A stretch of DNA of 64,000 nt from Prorocentrum cordatum (GCA_963575745.1 CAUYUJ010022059.1:932243-996242), one strand, 5' to 3'. Counted from the stretch's first letter, positions 20,612 through 31,375 are shown. The notes: a model not told the origin generated them from the letters alone. Made by a program: numbers and translations.

Positions 20612-21551
20612 ACCTAACAGCGAAGACTGATAGGTTTCTAGTGGTGTCAAAAGAGAGCATCTGATGACTCAGAAGGGAGGTCTGGGCGGCATCCGGACAG
20701 CGAGGGCCGGGCTCAGGGCCGGGCTCGTTTTAAGCAAACAGTCACACACTTCGTGCTCTTCGACCTCCCAGAACTCCATTCCCGGGCCACATTTTGAATG
20801 CCCGGAGCCAACTGTAGGCCACTTCGTGCTCTTCGACTTCCCAGAACTCCATTCCCGGGCCACATTTTGGATGCTCGGAGCCAACTGTAGGCCACTTCGT
20901 GCTCTTCGACTTCCCAGAACTCCATTCCCGGGCCACATTTTGATGCCCGGAGCCAACTGTAGGCCACTTCGTGCTCTTCGAGTTCCCAGAACTCCATTCA
21001 TTTTGAATGCCCGGAGCCAACTGTAGGCCACTTCGTGCTCTTCGATTTCCCAGAACTCCATTCCCGGGCCACATTTGTGGATGCCCGGAGCCAACTGTAG
21101 GCCACTTCGTGCTCTTCAAGTTCCCAGAACTCCATTCCTGGGCATGATTTTGAATGCCCGGAGCCAACTGTAGGCCACTTCGTGTTCTTCGAGTTCCCAG
21201 AATTCCATTCCCGGGCCACATTTTGAATGCTGAGACAGGCTGAGGCTGAGGCTGAAGCAGGCTGAGGCTGAGGCAGGCTGAGGCTGAGGCCGAGGCTGAA
21301 GGCAGACTGAGGCTGAGGCTGAAGCAGGCTGAGGCTGAGGCTGAGGCAGGCTGAGGCTGAGGCTGAGGCAGGCTGATGCTGAGGCAGGCTGAGGCTGAGG
21401 CTGAGGCTGATGCAGGCTGAGGCTGAGGCAGGCTGAGGCTGAGGCCGAGGCTGCAGGCAGACTGAGGCTGAGGCTTAAGCAGGCTGAGGCTGAGGCTGAG
21501 GCAGGCTGAGGCTGAGGCTGAGGCTGAGGCTGAGGCAGGCTGATGCTGAGG
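20612..21551 (-). mobile_element. Composite TIR repeat, copy C, inverted and cut by the gap
   Basis: From its right end at 20612 (ACCTAACAGCGA) it reads the reverse complement of copies A and B. There is a ~120 bp unique end with GACTGATAGGTTTCTAG and GTTTTAAGCAAACAG, then the 72 bp array, then the GCCTCA array (as TGAGGC on plus) until the N run. The other end is not present after the gap, so it is lost or misassembled. Confidence 0.8.
20735..21235 (-). repeat. 72 bp tandem array (copy C)
   Basis: CCAACTGTAGGCCACTTCGT recurs at 20808, 20881, 20953, 21017, 21091 and 21164, plus a variant first unit near 20740. Spacings are 64-74 bp. Each unit also has CCCAGAACTCCATTCCCGGG, which contains a CCCGGG palindrome. 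Confidence 0.95.
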
Positions 21552-21651
21552 NNNNNNNNNNNNNNNNNNNNNNNNNNNNNNNNNNNNNNNNNNNNNNNNN
21601 NNNNNNNNNNNNNNNNNNNNNNNNNNNNNNNNNNNNNNNNNNNNNNNNNNN
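21552..21651. other. Assembly gap of 100 N
   Basis: There are exactly 100 N inside the GCCTCA hexamer array, where assembly would be expected to collapse. The true length is unknown. Confidence 0.99.
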
Positions 21652-22020
21652 GGGCGGTCTTGGGCGCCTCTTGGTCCGTCCTGTAACGTCGGAAAGCCCA
21701 AAAGACAACTTTGTTGAAAATGTACGTTTTACGAAGGGAATGGGCCAATTTTTGCGTCTAGGGGCCCTCTTGGGACGCATGTTGGAGGCTTCTTGGGGCC
21801 TCTTAGGGGCGTCCTTGGACGTCTGGAGGCCATCTTCAGCATCTCGGAGCCCTCTTGGAGGCCTCTTGGAAGTTTCTTGCGCCGTCTTGGGCGTTTCTGG
21901 GGCCGTCTTGTCTGACCGGGGAGGCCTCCTGCAAGCCCCGACGAGCCTCCGGGCCCCCCGGGGCCCACATTTGTGGTCGAGGTCCCGGCCCCGGGCCCCC
22001 GGACCCGGTGCGCCGTTATA
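21652..22020. repeat. CTTGG-family repeat with linker
   Basis: GGGCGGTCTTGGGCGCC is followed by the AT-rich linker AAAATGTACGTTTTACGAAG. This resembles AAAAATGTACATGCTAAAAA at 8048. More CTTGG text follows, ending in CCCCGGGGCCCAC near 21960. Confidence 0.75.
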
Positions 22021-22123
22021 TGTATTTTTACAAGTTCTTACTTATCAACGGCTGTCGTTGAAGAAACAAGTCCAAGAAAAAAGGTGGCGTAGCTGCTATA
22101 TGGAGAAAATTATTCAAATATGA

Positions 22124-23224
22124 AGTACCTTCTTGGTTCAGCGCTACGGGGATCCATCGCAACATTTGAAATCTAATATTATTTTCGTTCCGTATGTGCC
22201 ACAGACCCAGCCGCAACCACAACCGCAAGCGCAACCGGCGCATTACACGAGTTGCCCGGCAAAGCCCCCTGGCAATTGGATTGGCGCCAGTCCCAACATC
22301 GTGGCCAAGGCGGCTGGGTGCGCGTCCGATTCAGCGGTTGGGAATTCCGATAGTGGATCATCATCCGACAGCAGTTCCGACAGCGGTAGCGAATGCGGCA
22401 GGAAAACACAAAGCTTACCCGACAAAGTTGGATATGTTGGGTATTCATGCGGTAAGGAAAGCAATCACGACTCTCGCGTCCGAAGCAGGTCTCCCGCTGT
22501 GACGAGATCGGCGGCTTCTAGCGATTCGTTGTTTACCGACGTGTGGATCGTTGCTGGTGACGACGCTTTGCGTCCTGGCTTCTTATCACGCCTTACAAAA
22601 TAATCGCAAACTTCTGGATGGGTTCTGGACAAAGTAAAGTTGCCAGCCGAAATGGTCCTCCACACGGGCGTTGCTTTGTCACATTTGTTGTTTTGTCTCG
22701 ATTCAGGAATGTTCGGAAAGCGGATGAAAGAGACAGTGAACATGCATTGTGTTGTCTCGGAGGGGTGCTTGAAGGCGTGGCCTAAATACCACCAGGTTGC
22801 GTTCAAAAGCAGGCTGGACAACGTTAGCAATTGTCTCAGATCTTTCGGCGTTCATGGGCGGTCTACTAAGCTTTTGGAGAAGGAAGAGAACAAGGAATAC
22901 GCAAACGAAAATGTATTGCTGTCGTCGTTGAAAACGTTCATGATCTTGGGAGACGGGCCCGTCGGTTACATCAACATAGATACCTACCGCGCAAGGCTGA
23001 GCGGGCTGAACAAACGGGTCCTCAGTGAAGAAAATCTGGTTGAAGAATTGACGTGCGCGCGCTGGTACTCGCCCAGCGAGGCTCCGAATGGCATCAAGAT
23101 GTGGCGCAATGGTGGCGGAGAAACGGACAATATGATTGCGGACGTGACGGCCAGAAGCGACACTGGATCGAATGTTTTGATTGTGGTGATGGATCCGGGT
23201 CGCCCTCTCCTTCCAAAGTGGTAA
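22124..23224 (+). pseudogene. Unrecognised coding stretch interrupted by one in-frame TAA
   Basis: One plus-strand frame runs from 22124 (after TGA) to a stop at 23222-23224 with a single TAA at 22601-22603. Part 1 reads PQTQPQPQPQAQPAH, a serine/aspartate-rich run (SDSGSSSDSSSDSGSE) and DVWIVAGDDALRPGFLSRL. Part 2 reads SGWVLDKVKLPAEMVLHTG, KSRLDNVSNCLRSFGVHG, YANENVLLSSLKTFMILG and VLIVVMDPGRPLLPKW. The composition is balanced and GC is clearly lower than in the flanks, unlike the spurious frames around it. The TAA could be a nonsense mutation, a retained intron or a sequencing error. I do not recognise the family. There is no ATG near the 5' end of the open frame, so the first exon may lie elsewhere. 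Confidence 0.45.
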
Positions 23225-23789
23225 ACACTCCTAATCGATCTGCCTTCGGCGAATTCCGCCTCTGTGCCTGGCTGTTGTGGCAGAGGCGTCTTGGAGGTCG
23301 GTTGGGGCATCTTGGTTGCGAAGTGAAGTGCGCAAAAGGTCCCCTCGCCATTTGTTTCACAGGCAGGGCACTCCGTGCCACGGGCGCGTTGGCGGATGTG
23401 TTCTCGACGCTGGTGTCAACTGATGGTTGACCGTTGGTTTTCGTTCGTCGTTTCACGCCATAGTTTTTATCAGCGTCAACTGCTGGTTGACCAACGCAGG
23501 TCCGCGTAGAATGAAAACATGCATGCTAGATGGTTGCGACGAGAGAAAAGGAAGAAGGAAAGCATTCTGAAAGCGCTCGAATATGATCACCCTCTCCTCC
23601 TTGTCAGCCTTAGACAAAACGATCGTCTCAAGCTTGCGTGTCGGTTCGTGTCCTTTGCCGAGGTTGGAGCGTGAAGATGTCCGAGTCGCTCAAGGAAAGG
23701 ACGGACGACCCCCCACCCTACAACGAATATTTTCAGATTCATTGTCTTCCTCCCTCATTTCTTTTTTTTTGTTTTTCTTCCTAGGTTTT
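23225..23789. other. Intergenic stretch after the unknown coding region
   Basis: No gene is seen. A short direct repeat, GTCAACTGATGGTTGACC near 23416 and GTCAACTGCTGGTTGACC near 23475, contains the palindrome GGTTGACC/GTCAAC. It may be a small fold-back site. T-rich text (CTTTTTTTTTGTTT) leads into the next CTTGG unit. Confidence 0.4.
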
Positions 23790-23990
23790 TGGAAGATTCG
23801 AGCCCCCTGGGAGCCTCTTGGGAGCCTGTTGGGGCCGTCCTGGGGCCATCTTGCGCTTTCTGGGGCGGTCTGCAGGCCAGCTGGGGCCGCCTGGGCGGAC
23901 TTCAAGGCAATTGTGGTGTTCTCTGGGGCCGCCTGGGGGCCATCTTGGAAGGTCCTCGGGGCCCCCGTCCACCCATCGAGGTTTGTGGCG
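23790..23990. repeat. CTTGG-family repeat
   Basis: GGGAGCCTCTTGGGAGCC, GGGGCCGTCCTGGGGCC and GGGGCCATCTTGG words run through the stretch. Upstream is an AT-rich linker of TTTTT and GTTTTTGGAAG. Confidence 0.75.
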
Positions 23991-24059
23991 CCTGGCTTTG
24001 CCTCTGGAAAGCCTACGCAGTTTTTTGTTTGCTTATGTTTTTGTTGTTTGATTATATAT

Positions 24060-24190
24060 TACACATGTTGATAGAGAGATACACGAAAGAGAGAGAGAGA
24101 GATAAATATATAGCGAGTAAGAGAAAGAGAGAGAGGGAGAGAGAGAGAGAGAGAGAGAGAGAACGAGAGAGAGAGAGAGAAAGAGAAACA
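24060..24190. repeat. (GA)n microsatellite
   Basis: GAGAGATACACGAAAGAGAG precedes a long GAGA tract with a few A or G interruptions. On the minus strand it reads as a spurious SLSLSL frame. Confidence 0.95.
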
Positions 24191-24487
24191 ACAGCAGCTA
24201 ACGCAGCTAACCCCCCACTCCTGTCAGGGCGACCAAGCAAAAGGGGAACAGGTTTTCTATGAGCAGCGTAACATCGAAGCTCGTAGTAACCCAGCCACTT
24301 TGAAACACTGCTAGCATTAATGCCGCCCACATAACTAAGACATGTGAAACCATTTGCAGTTAATGTGTCATGAATGTATACCTCATGTTCTTCAATTGTT
24401 AAAAACGTGCGCGGCCCATCCAACAAAAAGAAGGTGTTGTTTTGGCGTCCGCTATCTATCAGTGCCCCCTCTACCTCTGCACGTCTG
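24191..24487. other. Unassigned intergenic sequence
   Basis: Moderate GC and no recognisable repeat or gene. The minus-strand frame (YIHDTLTANGFTCLSYVGG) is short and unrecognised. Confidence 0.3.
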
Positions 24488-24665
24488 GTTGCAGCGAACG
24501 CGACGCCATCGGGTGCCCGGTGGCGATGCGTCATCGTCAAGTGGCCTCTGCACGATTGAAAGGCGCAGTGTGTGCTCTTTCTTGAGCGGCCCCTTCAACA
24601 TTGACTGGAGCGCTGGCTTCAACTTTGGGGGCCAGGAGCCAATTCTCATCGGCGCGACTTCCAAA
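24488..24665 (-). repeat. Dispersed repeat R1, copy 1
   Basis: GCGATGCGTCATCG, GCGGCCCCTTCAACA and GCTGGCTTCAACTTTGGGG match the copy at 28094-28303 in the same order. On the minus strand both encode KLKPA...KEYT/KEHT-RL-S--QRPL-DDASP--T-RR. Amino-acid conservation suggests it derives from a translated element. From memory this phrase is very common in dinoflagellate predicted proteins. Confidence 0.7.
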
Positions 24666-25102
24666 TTATGTGTTTGATTGTTACCAGACTCGCTCGCTAT
24701 GTGAGAGGCTGTGTGACTCTGGTCTGCTGGGAGCTCAAAGGCGGGCGGATTCCGATCGTAATGCTCGCGATAAGTATGTATTTCCGCCGCGCCCGTGTGA
24801 AAACATTCGCCCTTCGGCCTGCCGCCGCCAGACCCGTTGCCGCAGAAACGCGGCGGGCAAAAATGCCTCGCGAGGGTTTCAGGAAAGCTTCCGGAAGCAG
24901 GTGCCCGCAGGCTGCGCCGTGCAGGAAGTCCACCCGCTGCGCGTCTGGGTGGCGCCGAGGCGAGAATTCGCCGCAGACGCGCGCGCGGCGCGCCGGTGCT
25001 CTTCCTGGAGACGTTGGTAAAACCTGGAGATGTCGCCTGAACCCTGTTTTTACTACACTGGATGCGCACGGGTTCTGGCTGGAGTCTTGTGTTGCCAGCA
25101 GT
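24666..25102. other. Unassigned GC-rich sequence
   Basis: Open frames exist on both strands (for example 24697-25218 minus), but none shows a domain. No repeat partner was found in the window. Confidence 0.3.
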
Positions 25103-25217
25103 GCCCCTGGCCCAAGGTGCCCCCAGCCATGGAATTCAGAGCACCTCTCACGAGGCCCAGAAGGCCCCAGGGGCTCCAAAATTGAGCGAAAAGCTGAGGG
25201 CACCTTGGGCCAGGGCA
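25103..25217. mobile_element. Small fold-back (MITE-like) element
   Basis: The left arm 25103-25127 (GCCCCTGGCCCAAGGTGCCC...) and right arm 25193-25217 (...GGGCACCTTGGGCCAGGG) are complementary at 23 of 25 positions around a ~65 bp loop. It is non-coding. The absence of an obvious target duplication leaves the class open. Confidence 0.5.
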
Positions 25218-25599
25218 ACCTTTAGCAACCCCTAGTGGAGGTGCAACGATGCCCCGCGCCAGGTGGTCCCGTCCTGTTTTCTTCCGCAAGGGATGCGCTC
25301 AGGCCATTGCTGTCTCGGAAAGTGTACGGCGTTTCTATTTAATTCGACACAAATGTTTCTCAACTGCCCAAGGCAACACTAAAGCGAGCGTATAAATCGG
25401 ACGGGATTACTTGGCGTGGGTTCTTGTTGTGCCTCCAGCAAAAACATTTGCGCATGCGGCGTGGTAGAAATACGCTTGGGGCGACATCCGCGGCGGTCGC
25501 GGGGCGCTGCTTTTACAGAAGGCTCTAATCTCGAGGATGTGCTGAAAGGGTAGCCGCGGCCGCAAAAGTCTCTGAGGACGGTCTCAGAAAGTCCCGAGA
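25218..25599. other. Unassigned sequence with dispersed motif R2
   Basis: ATACGCTTGGGGCGACATCC occurs at about 25469 and again at about 27964, both followed by GCGG. This shows a second dispersed family. No gene is seen. Confidence 0.45.
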
Positions 25600-25980
25600 C
25601 CCCGAAAGATCGCCCGAACACGCCCAAGATGGCCCCAAGACGGCCCAGGAGCCTTCCAAGACGTCTGAAGAAGCCTCCAAGAGGCCTCCCACGAGGGCCC
25701 CCAGAGGCAAAAATCGTTGATTTCCATTTGTTGTTTTCTTTTTGTTTTAAGTTTTTGGGGTTGTCGCTTTTCTTTCCGACGCTCCAAGACGGCCCAAGAG
25801 GCCCCCAAGACCGCTCGAAGACGGCCCAGGAGGCCCCAAGACGGCCCAAGAGGGCCCCAAGGCGGCCCAAGAGCCGCCCAAGACGGCCCAAGAGGCCCCC
25901 AAGACGGCCCCAAGAGGACCCAAAAGAGGGACGAAAAACATAACAAATCTAGCTTTCCAGCCCATGAGGCCCCCAGGAGG
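25600..25980 (-). repeat. CTTGG-family repeat in reverse orientation with AT-rich linker
   Basis: The plus strand reads CCAAGACGGCCC and CCAAGAGGCCCC words. The linker AATCGTTGATTTCCATTTG at 25709 is the complement of the GAAATC-ACGATT linkers at 31.5-34.4 kb. It is the only clearly inverted member in the window. Confidence 0.8.
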
Positions 25981-26008
25981 CAACTACTGCCACTACTATT
26001 AGTAATAC

Positions 26009-26555
<547 letters not shown>

Positions 26556-26589
26556 GTTGGTTCCAGGTGGGGGTTACTGTGGCCACTTT

Positions 26590-27055
26590 TGCCTAAGCGG
26601 GAACGCATTCCCTTAAGGGTTGCGAGCCCCTCCAGATTTAACATGATATACCTTTACATATTACATTTTATTGAACGGCCAGCGCGGGCCACAGTAACTC
26701 CCATCCAGCCCCGCGACGGGCCACACTACCACCCAACGGGCCACACGAACACTAACACCCAACGGGCCACAATAACAACCGGTCGCGGCCCTGGCCCCGG
26801 CCGGCCCCGGCCCCAGCCCTGGCCCTGGCCCCGCCCCCAGTCCCGGCTTCGGCCCTGACCCTGGCCCTGGCCCCTGGCTCCCAACCCGCTCCCGCCCCGG
26901 CCCTGGCTCCGGTTCCGGCCCTGGGCCCCGGCTCCCGGTCACGGTTTTGGCCCTGGCCCAGGTTCCGGCTTCGGCTCCAATCCCAGTCCCGACCCCGGCC
27001 CCGGCCCCGGCTCCGACCCCAGCCCCTGGTCCCGGCTCTCGGTCCCGGTCCTGGC
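26590..27055. repeat. CGGGCCACA short repeats and GGCCCTGGCCCC-rich tract
   Basis: CGGGCCACA occurs at about 26716, 26737 and 26763 and AGCGCGGGCCACAG at 26682. From 26780 to 27055 the text is degenerate GGCCCCGGCCCTGGC and GGTCCCGGC words. No gene is seen. Confidence 0.8.
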
Positions 27056-27185
27056 TTCCTCCTCCTCCTCCTTCTTCTTCTTCCTCCTCCTCCTCCTTCT
27101 TCTTCTTCCTCCTCCTCCTCCTACACCTCCTCCTCCTCCTCCTCCTCCTCCTGCTCCTCCTCCTTCTTCTCATCCTCCTCCTCCA

Positions 27186-27259
<74 letters not shown>

Positions 27260-27260
27260 G

Positions 27261-27310
<50 letters not shown>

Positions 27311-27526
27311 GTCAGCAGCAGCAGCATCAGCATCAGCATCAGCATCAGCATCATCATCACCATCATCATAATCATCATCATATTCCTCATCCTCATCCTC
27401 ATCCTCCTCCTCCTCCTCATCATCATCAGCATCATCATCATCAGCATCATCATCATTATATTTTTCCTTGCTCCTCCTCCTTCTCCTCATCCTCCTCCTC
27501 CGCATCAGCATCATCATCAACACCAC

Positions 27527-27577
<51 letters not shown>

Positions 27578-27855
27578 TATTATTATCAGCATCATCATCA
27601 ACATCAGCAGCAGCATCAGCATCAGCAACAGCATCAGCATCATCATCATCGACCTCGTCCTCGTCCTCATCCTCGACCTCATCCTCGTTCTCATCATCCT
27701 CTTCCCTCCTCCCTCCTCATTCTGCTCTTCCTGCTGTTCCTCCTCCTCCTCCTCCTCGTCCTCCTCCTCCTCCTCAGCCTCCTCCCCATCCTCCTCCCTC
27801 CTCCCTCCTCCCTCCTCCCTTCCCCTCCTCCCGCCTCCCTCCTCCCGTTCGTCGT
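27056..27855. repeat. Mosaic of CTC/CTT, CATCGT, CAT and CAG microsatellites
   Basis: The order is (CTC/CTT)n to ~27185, (CATCGT)n to ~27262, (CAT)n to ~27313, CAG/CAT mixtures, CTC again near 27400-27420 and 27470-27500, (CAT)n at 27530-27590, and (CTC)n to 27850. Long S-, H-, D- or M-rich frames are artefacts. Confidence 0.95.
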
Positions 27856-27954
27856 AAGTAGTCCGTTGTTGGCGTCGCCATCGTCGTCATCGTCGTCGCC
27901 GTCGTGTCAACCACCAGCATCTGGAGCGTCTCGGATCGGCGGCACTGGCCGGAG

Positions 27955-28310
27955 GCCACTCAAATACGCTTGGGGCGACATCCGCGGGTCCTCGCCGCCG
28001 CCCTTCCGCCGAGTGTGCAGGCGCGCCGTCCCGTAGCCGCCGCGGAAGGCTGCAATTCGGAAGTAGATGTGTTCAAGTCTGGCTGCAATTAGCGTGACGC
28101 CGCGGGGTGGCTGTTGGCGATGCGTCATCGTTCAGCGGCCTCTGCAAAGTTGAGAGAAGCCTTGTGTACTCTTTGTTGGGCGGTCCCTCAAAAGTTGTCT
28201 GGCGCGCTGGTTTCTTGGCTGGATGCCTCCACGCCCTCGCACCTCGATGCGCTGGCTTCAACTTTGGGGAGCGGGGGCAAGCTCCACGCGGCGCGACTTC
28301 AATTCTTTCT
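27955..28310 (-). repeat. Dispersed repeat R1, copy 2, with motif R2 upstream
   Basis: R2 (ATACGCTTGGGGCGACATCC) is at about 27964. R1 follows at 28094-28303 with GCGATGCGTCATCG, GGCCTCTGCAAAGTTGAG and GCTGGCTTCAACTTTGGGG. The minus strand reads PARQTTFEGPPNKEYTRLLS and QRPLNDDASPTAT. This copy is longer than copy 1, with an extra segment near 28220. Confidence 0.75.
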
Positions 28311-28867
28311 CGTTGATTTAGTTTCTCTTGAGCACGTAAGCCTGTAGAGTTTCTTTGCTCCCCAACCCACGATCCTTCATGCCAAAATATTGCCCTGCGT
28401 TCTGATGGATCCGCGCTCCCGCGGCCACGATCCCCAACAACACCTATTCGAGGCACAGTGGTCGTACACCCATGAAGTATCTGAGCTGCTTCTTGCTGCT
28501 GCTGGCTCTGATGCTGGCGAGAGCTATTGAAACACTTTTGGGGGGCTCTGGCGCTTCCCGGGCCCCATTGTCATAACCATCGATATCAGCGTCATCACCA
28601 CTGTCATCGCCATTGTCATTTGCGTCGCGGTCGTCACCATCATTACCACCGTTTCGCGATCCGTAGGGTGGACTTGTCTGCGCGGTTGATTTCCACGCGC
28701 CAGTGCGCTCGTTGAGATCATGACCAAATGAATTATGCCTACATGTTGCGGGCGGGAAAAAGGCATGTTTGCACGAACATGGGTGGTCACGCGCGCATGT
28801 TGCGTGGGTACTAACTTGCAACCGCTGGATTGCACCACACAGGTCATGCGCCGCGTAGACTGCAACA
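28311..28867. other. Unassigned sequence
   Basis: It contains a short CGATATCAGCGTCATCACC-type triplet run near 28580-28640. Open frames are short and unrecognised on both strands. Confidence 0.3.
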
Positions 28868-28870
28868 CAG

Positions 28871-28930
28871 GTGGTGCCACATACTACACTAGAACCATCG
28901 CGCGCGCTTCGCGCGCGCTCAAGTTCTAGC
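28871..28930. repeat. GC hairpin motif, second copy
   Basis: CTAGAACCATC leads to GCGCGCGCTTCGCGCGCGC, then TCAAGTTCTAG. The inner GCGCGCG arms flank a CTTC loop, and the outer CTAGAAC/GTTCTAG arms also pair. It relates to 13995-14045. Confidence 0.8.
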
Positions 28931-29160
28931 TAGGCTTAATCGGCCAACTCATGTAATCTCATGTTGGTCGCTTCTTGCGTCCAGGGACTCCCTTGGAGGC
29001 CCTGCGCAAGCCTCGGAATCGTATAGAAGGGGAAGCGCGGAAACGCAGAAATCATTAATTGAGAACAAAGAAAGGAATTGTTGTGGGACTTCCTTTTTCT
29101 CCAGTTCCTCGGCGCTGTTCGGCGCTGTTTTTTGTTTGTGCCTCGCGGGTTTTGTTTGCC

Positions 29161-29350
29161 TTAAGTCGGGCCTGTCCCCCTACAGGGGGATGTTCGACGA
29201 ACATGGAAAATACCCCAAAAATAATAATAGATAGTCCAAAACTGATATGGGGACTATGTTTTGCATATTGTTTGACCTTTTGGGTGTATTTTTGGAGTAT
29301 GTTTTACTTTTCGTAGGAAATCCCCCTGTAGGGGGACAGGCCCGACTTAA
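29161..29350. mobile_element. 190 bp TTAA-flanked MITE with perfect 31 bp terminal inverted repeats
   Basis: The left arm 29161-29191 starts TTAAGTCGGGCCTGTCCC and the right arm 29320-29350 ends GGGACAGGCCCGACTTAA. All 31 positions are complementary. The outermost TTAA on both sides can be read as a TTAA target duplication, leaving 27 bp TIRs. This is the target signature of piggyBac-type elements, although the TIR itself begins GTCGGG rather than the usual CCC. The interior is AT-rich, holds no meaningful frame, and has weaker internal symmetry (GAAAATACCCCAAAAAT against the complement of ATTTTTGGAGTATG). Confidence 0.85.
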
Positions 29351-29700
29351 TGTTAGCCGGGCCCCTCAGGGGTGTGGGATCTTCCGGACCCCCTGGGGGT
29401 TCTGGATGCCTCCTGGAGGCCTGGAGAGCCGTCGGAAGGGTGTCTCGGGCTGCGCGGGAGCGTGTTAGGTCGTTCTTTACGTTCTGGGGGCTCCTTGGGG
29501 TCGTCTTGGGCTGTCCTTGGGCGTGTTGGGGGCCCCCCGGGAAGCCGGGAGGCGCGGTACCGGCCAGATGTCAAGGGATGTGTGGGATCTCCGAGTCGGA
29601 GTCCCACTCTGAAAAAGAAAGAATTCTGGGAATTCTCTTTCCCCAAAAAATCCTCGATCTTCGAGGGTTGGAAGCGGGAAAACGTGAGAAGGCGAAAAAC
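29351..29700. repeat. CTTGG-family repeat
   Basis: CCCCTGGGGGTTCTGG, GGGGTCGTCTTGGGCTGTC and GGGGGCCCCCCGGG words. An AT-rich, GAATTC-containing stretch at 29610-29700 follows. Confidence 0.7.
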
Positions 29701-29865
29701 ATTAGAATTATCCCGGCAAAACAACCTAACAGCGATGTGTAGGGGCATATCTGGAAGCATTCCCCTTAAGATTCAGATGAGAATCCAGTTGTAGAATTAT
29801 GCTGTTCTCGCAGTCGTAGTCGCATTCGCGATGACAGTCGCAGTGGCAACGGCAGTCGCAGTCAC

Positions 29866-31013
29866 AGCCTCAGCCTCAGCCTGCCTCAGCCTCAGCCTGC
29901 ATCAGCCTCAGCCTCAGCCTCAGCCTGCCTCGGCCTCAGCCTGCCTCTGCCTCAGCATCAGCCTGCCTCTGCCTCAGCCTGCCTCTGCCTCAGCCTCAGT
30001 CTGCCGTCGGCCTCGGCCTCAGACTGCCTCAGCCTCAGCCTGCATCTGCCTCAGCCTCAGCCTCAGCCTCCATCAGCCTGCCTCAGCCTCAGCCTCAGCC
30101 TGCTTCAGCCTCAGCCTCAGTCTGCCTGCAGCCTCGGCCTCAGCCTCAGCCCTCAGCAGCATGCCTCAGCCTCAGCCTCAGCCTCAGCCTCAGCCTCAGC
30201 CCTCAGCCTCAGCCTCAGCCTCAGCCTGCCTCAGCCTCAGCCTCAGCCTCAGCCTCAGCCTCAGCCTCAGCCTCAGCCTCAGCCTCAGCCTCAGCCTCAG
30301 CCTCAGCCTCAGCCTCAGCCTCAGCCTCAGCCTCAGCCTCAGCCTCAGCCTCAGCCTCAGCCTCAGCCTCAGCCTCAGCCTCAGCCTCAGCCTCAGCCTC
30401 AGCCCTCATCAGCCTCAGCCTCAGCCTCAGCCTGCCTCAGCCTCAGCCTCACAGCCTCAGCCTCAGCCTGCCTCAGCCTCAGCCTCAGCCTCAGCCTCAG
30501 CCTCGCCTCAGCCTCAGCCTCAGCCTCAGCCTCAGCCTCAGCCTCAGCCTGCCTCAGCCTCAGCCTGCTCAGCCTCAGCCTCAGCCTGCCTCAGCCTCAG
30601 CCTGCCTCAGCCTCAGCCTCAGCCTGCTTCAGCCTCAGCCTCAGTCTGCCTTCAGCCTCGGCCTCAGCCTCAGCCTGCCTCAGCCTCAGCCTGCATCAGC
30701 CTCAGCCTCAGCCTCAGCCTGCCTCAGCATCAGCCTCAGCCTCAGCCTCAGCCTGCCTCAGCCTCAGCCTCAGCCTGCTTCAGCCTCAGCCTCAGTCTGC
30801 CTTCAGCCTCGGCCTCAGCCTCAGCCTGCCTCAGCCTCAGCCTGCATCAGCCTCAGCCTCAGCCTCAGCCTGCCTCAGCATCAGCCTCAGCCTCAGCCTG
30901 CCTCAGCCTCAGCCTGCTTCAGCCTCAGCCTCAGTCTGCCTTCAGCCTCGGCCTCAGCCTCAGCCTGCCTCAGCCTCAGCCTGCCTCAGCCTCAGCATCA
31001 GCCTGCCTCAGCA
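29866..31013 (+). repeat. Degenerate (GCCTCA)n hexamer array, copy A
   Basis: CAGCCTCAGCCTCAGCCTGC words run throughout, with a pure ~180 bp (GCCTCA) run at 30226-30403. Superimposed periodic variants (TGCTTCAGCC, CAGTCTGCCTTCAGCCTCGG) mark a longer unit near 150 bp, repeated at about 30626, 30776 and 30917. Frames encode SASASACLSLSL and are artefacts. Confidence 0.95.
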
Positions 31014-31375
31014 TTCAAAATGTGGCCCGGGAATGGAGTTCTGGGAACTCGAAGAACACGAAGTGGCCTACAGTTGGCTCCGGGCATTCAAAATCATGCC
31101 CAGGAATGGAGTTCTGGGAACTCGAAGACCACGAAGTGGCCTACAGTTGGCTCCGGGTATTCAAAATCATGCCCAGGAATGGAGTTCTGGGAACTCGAAG
31201 ACCACGAAGTGGCCTACAGTTGGCTCCGGGCATTCAAAATCATGCCCAGGAATGGAGTTCTGGGAACTCGAAGAACACGAAGTGGCCTACAGTTGGCTCC
31301 GGGCATTCAAAATCATGCCCAGGAATGGAATTCTGGGAACTCGAAGACCACGACGTGCGTTACTGTTTGCTAAAA
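31014..31375 (+). repeat. 72 bp tandem array, copy A
   Basis: Five units carry ATGGAGTTCTGGGAACTCGA and GAAGTGGCCTACAGTTGGCT. Units alternate between AGAACACGAAG and AGACCACGAAG, and the last unit mutates to CACGACGTGCG. Confidence 0.95.

Noticed and set aside
20735-21235. Possible CRISPR array (72 bp repeats)
   Set aside because: Units are contiguous with no unique spacers, and the genome is eukaryotic; it is a tandem satellite. The same applies to the 73, 88 and 101 bp arrays.
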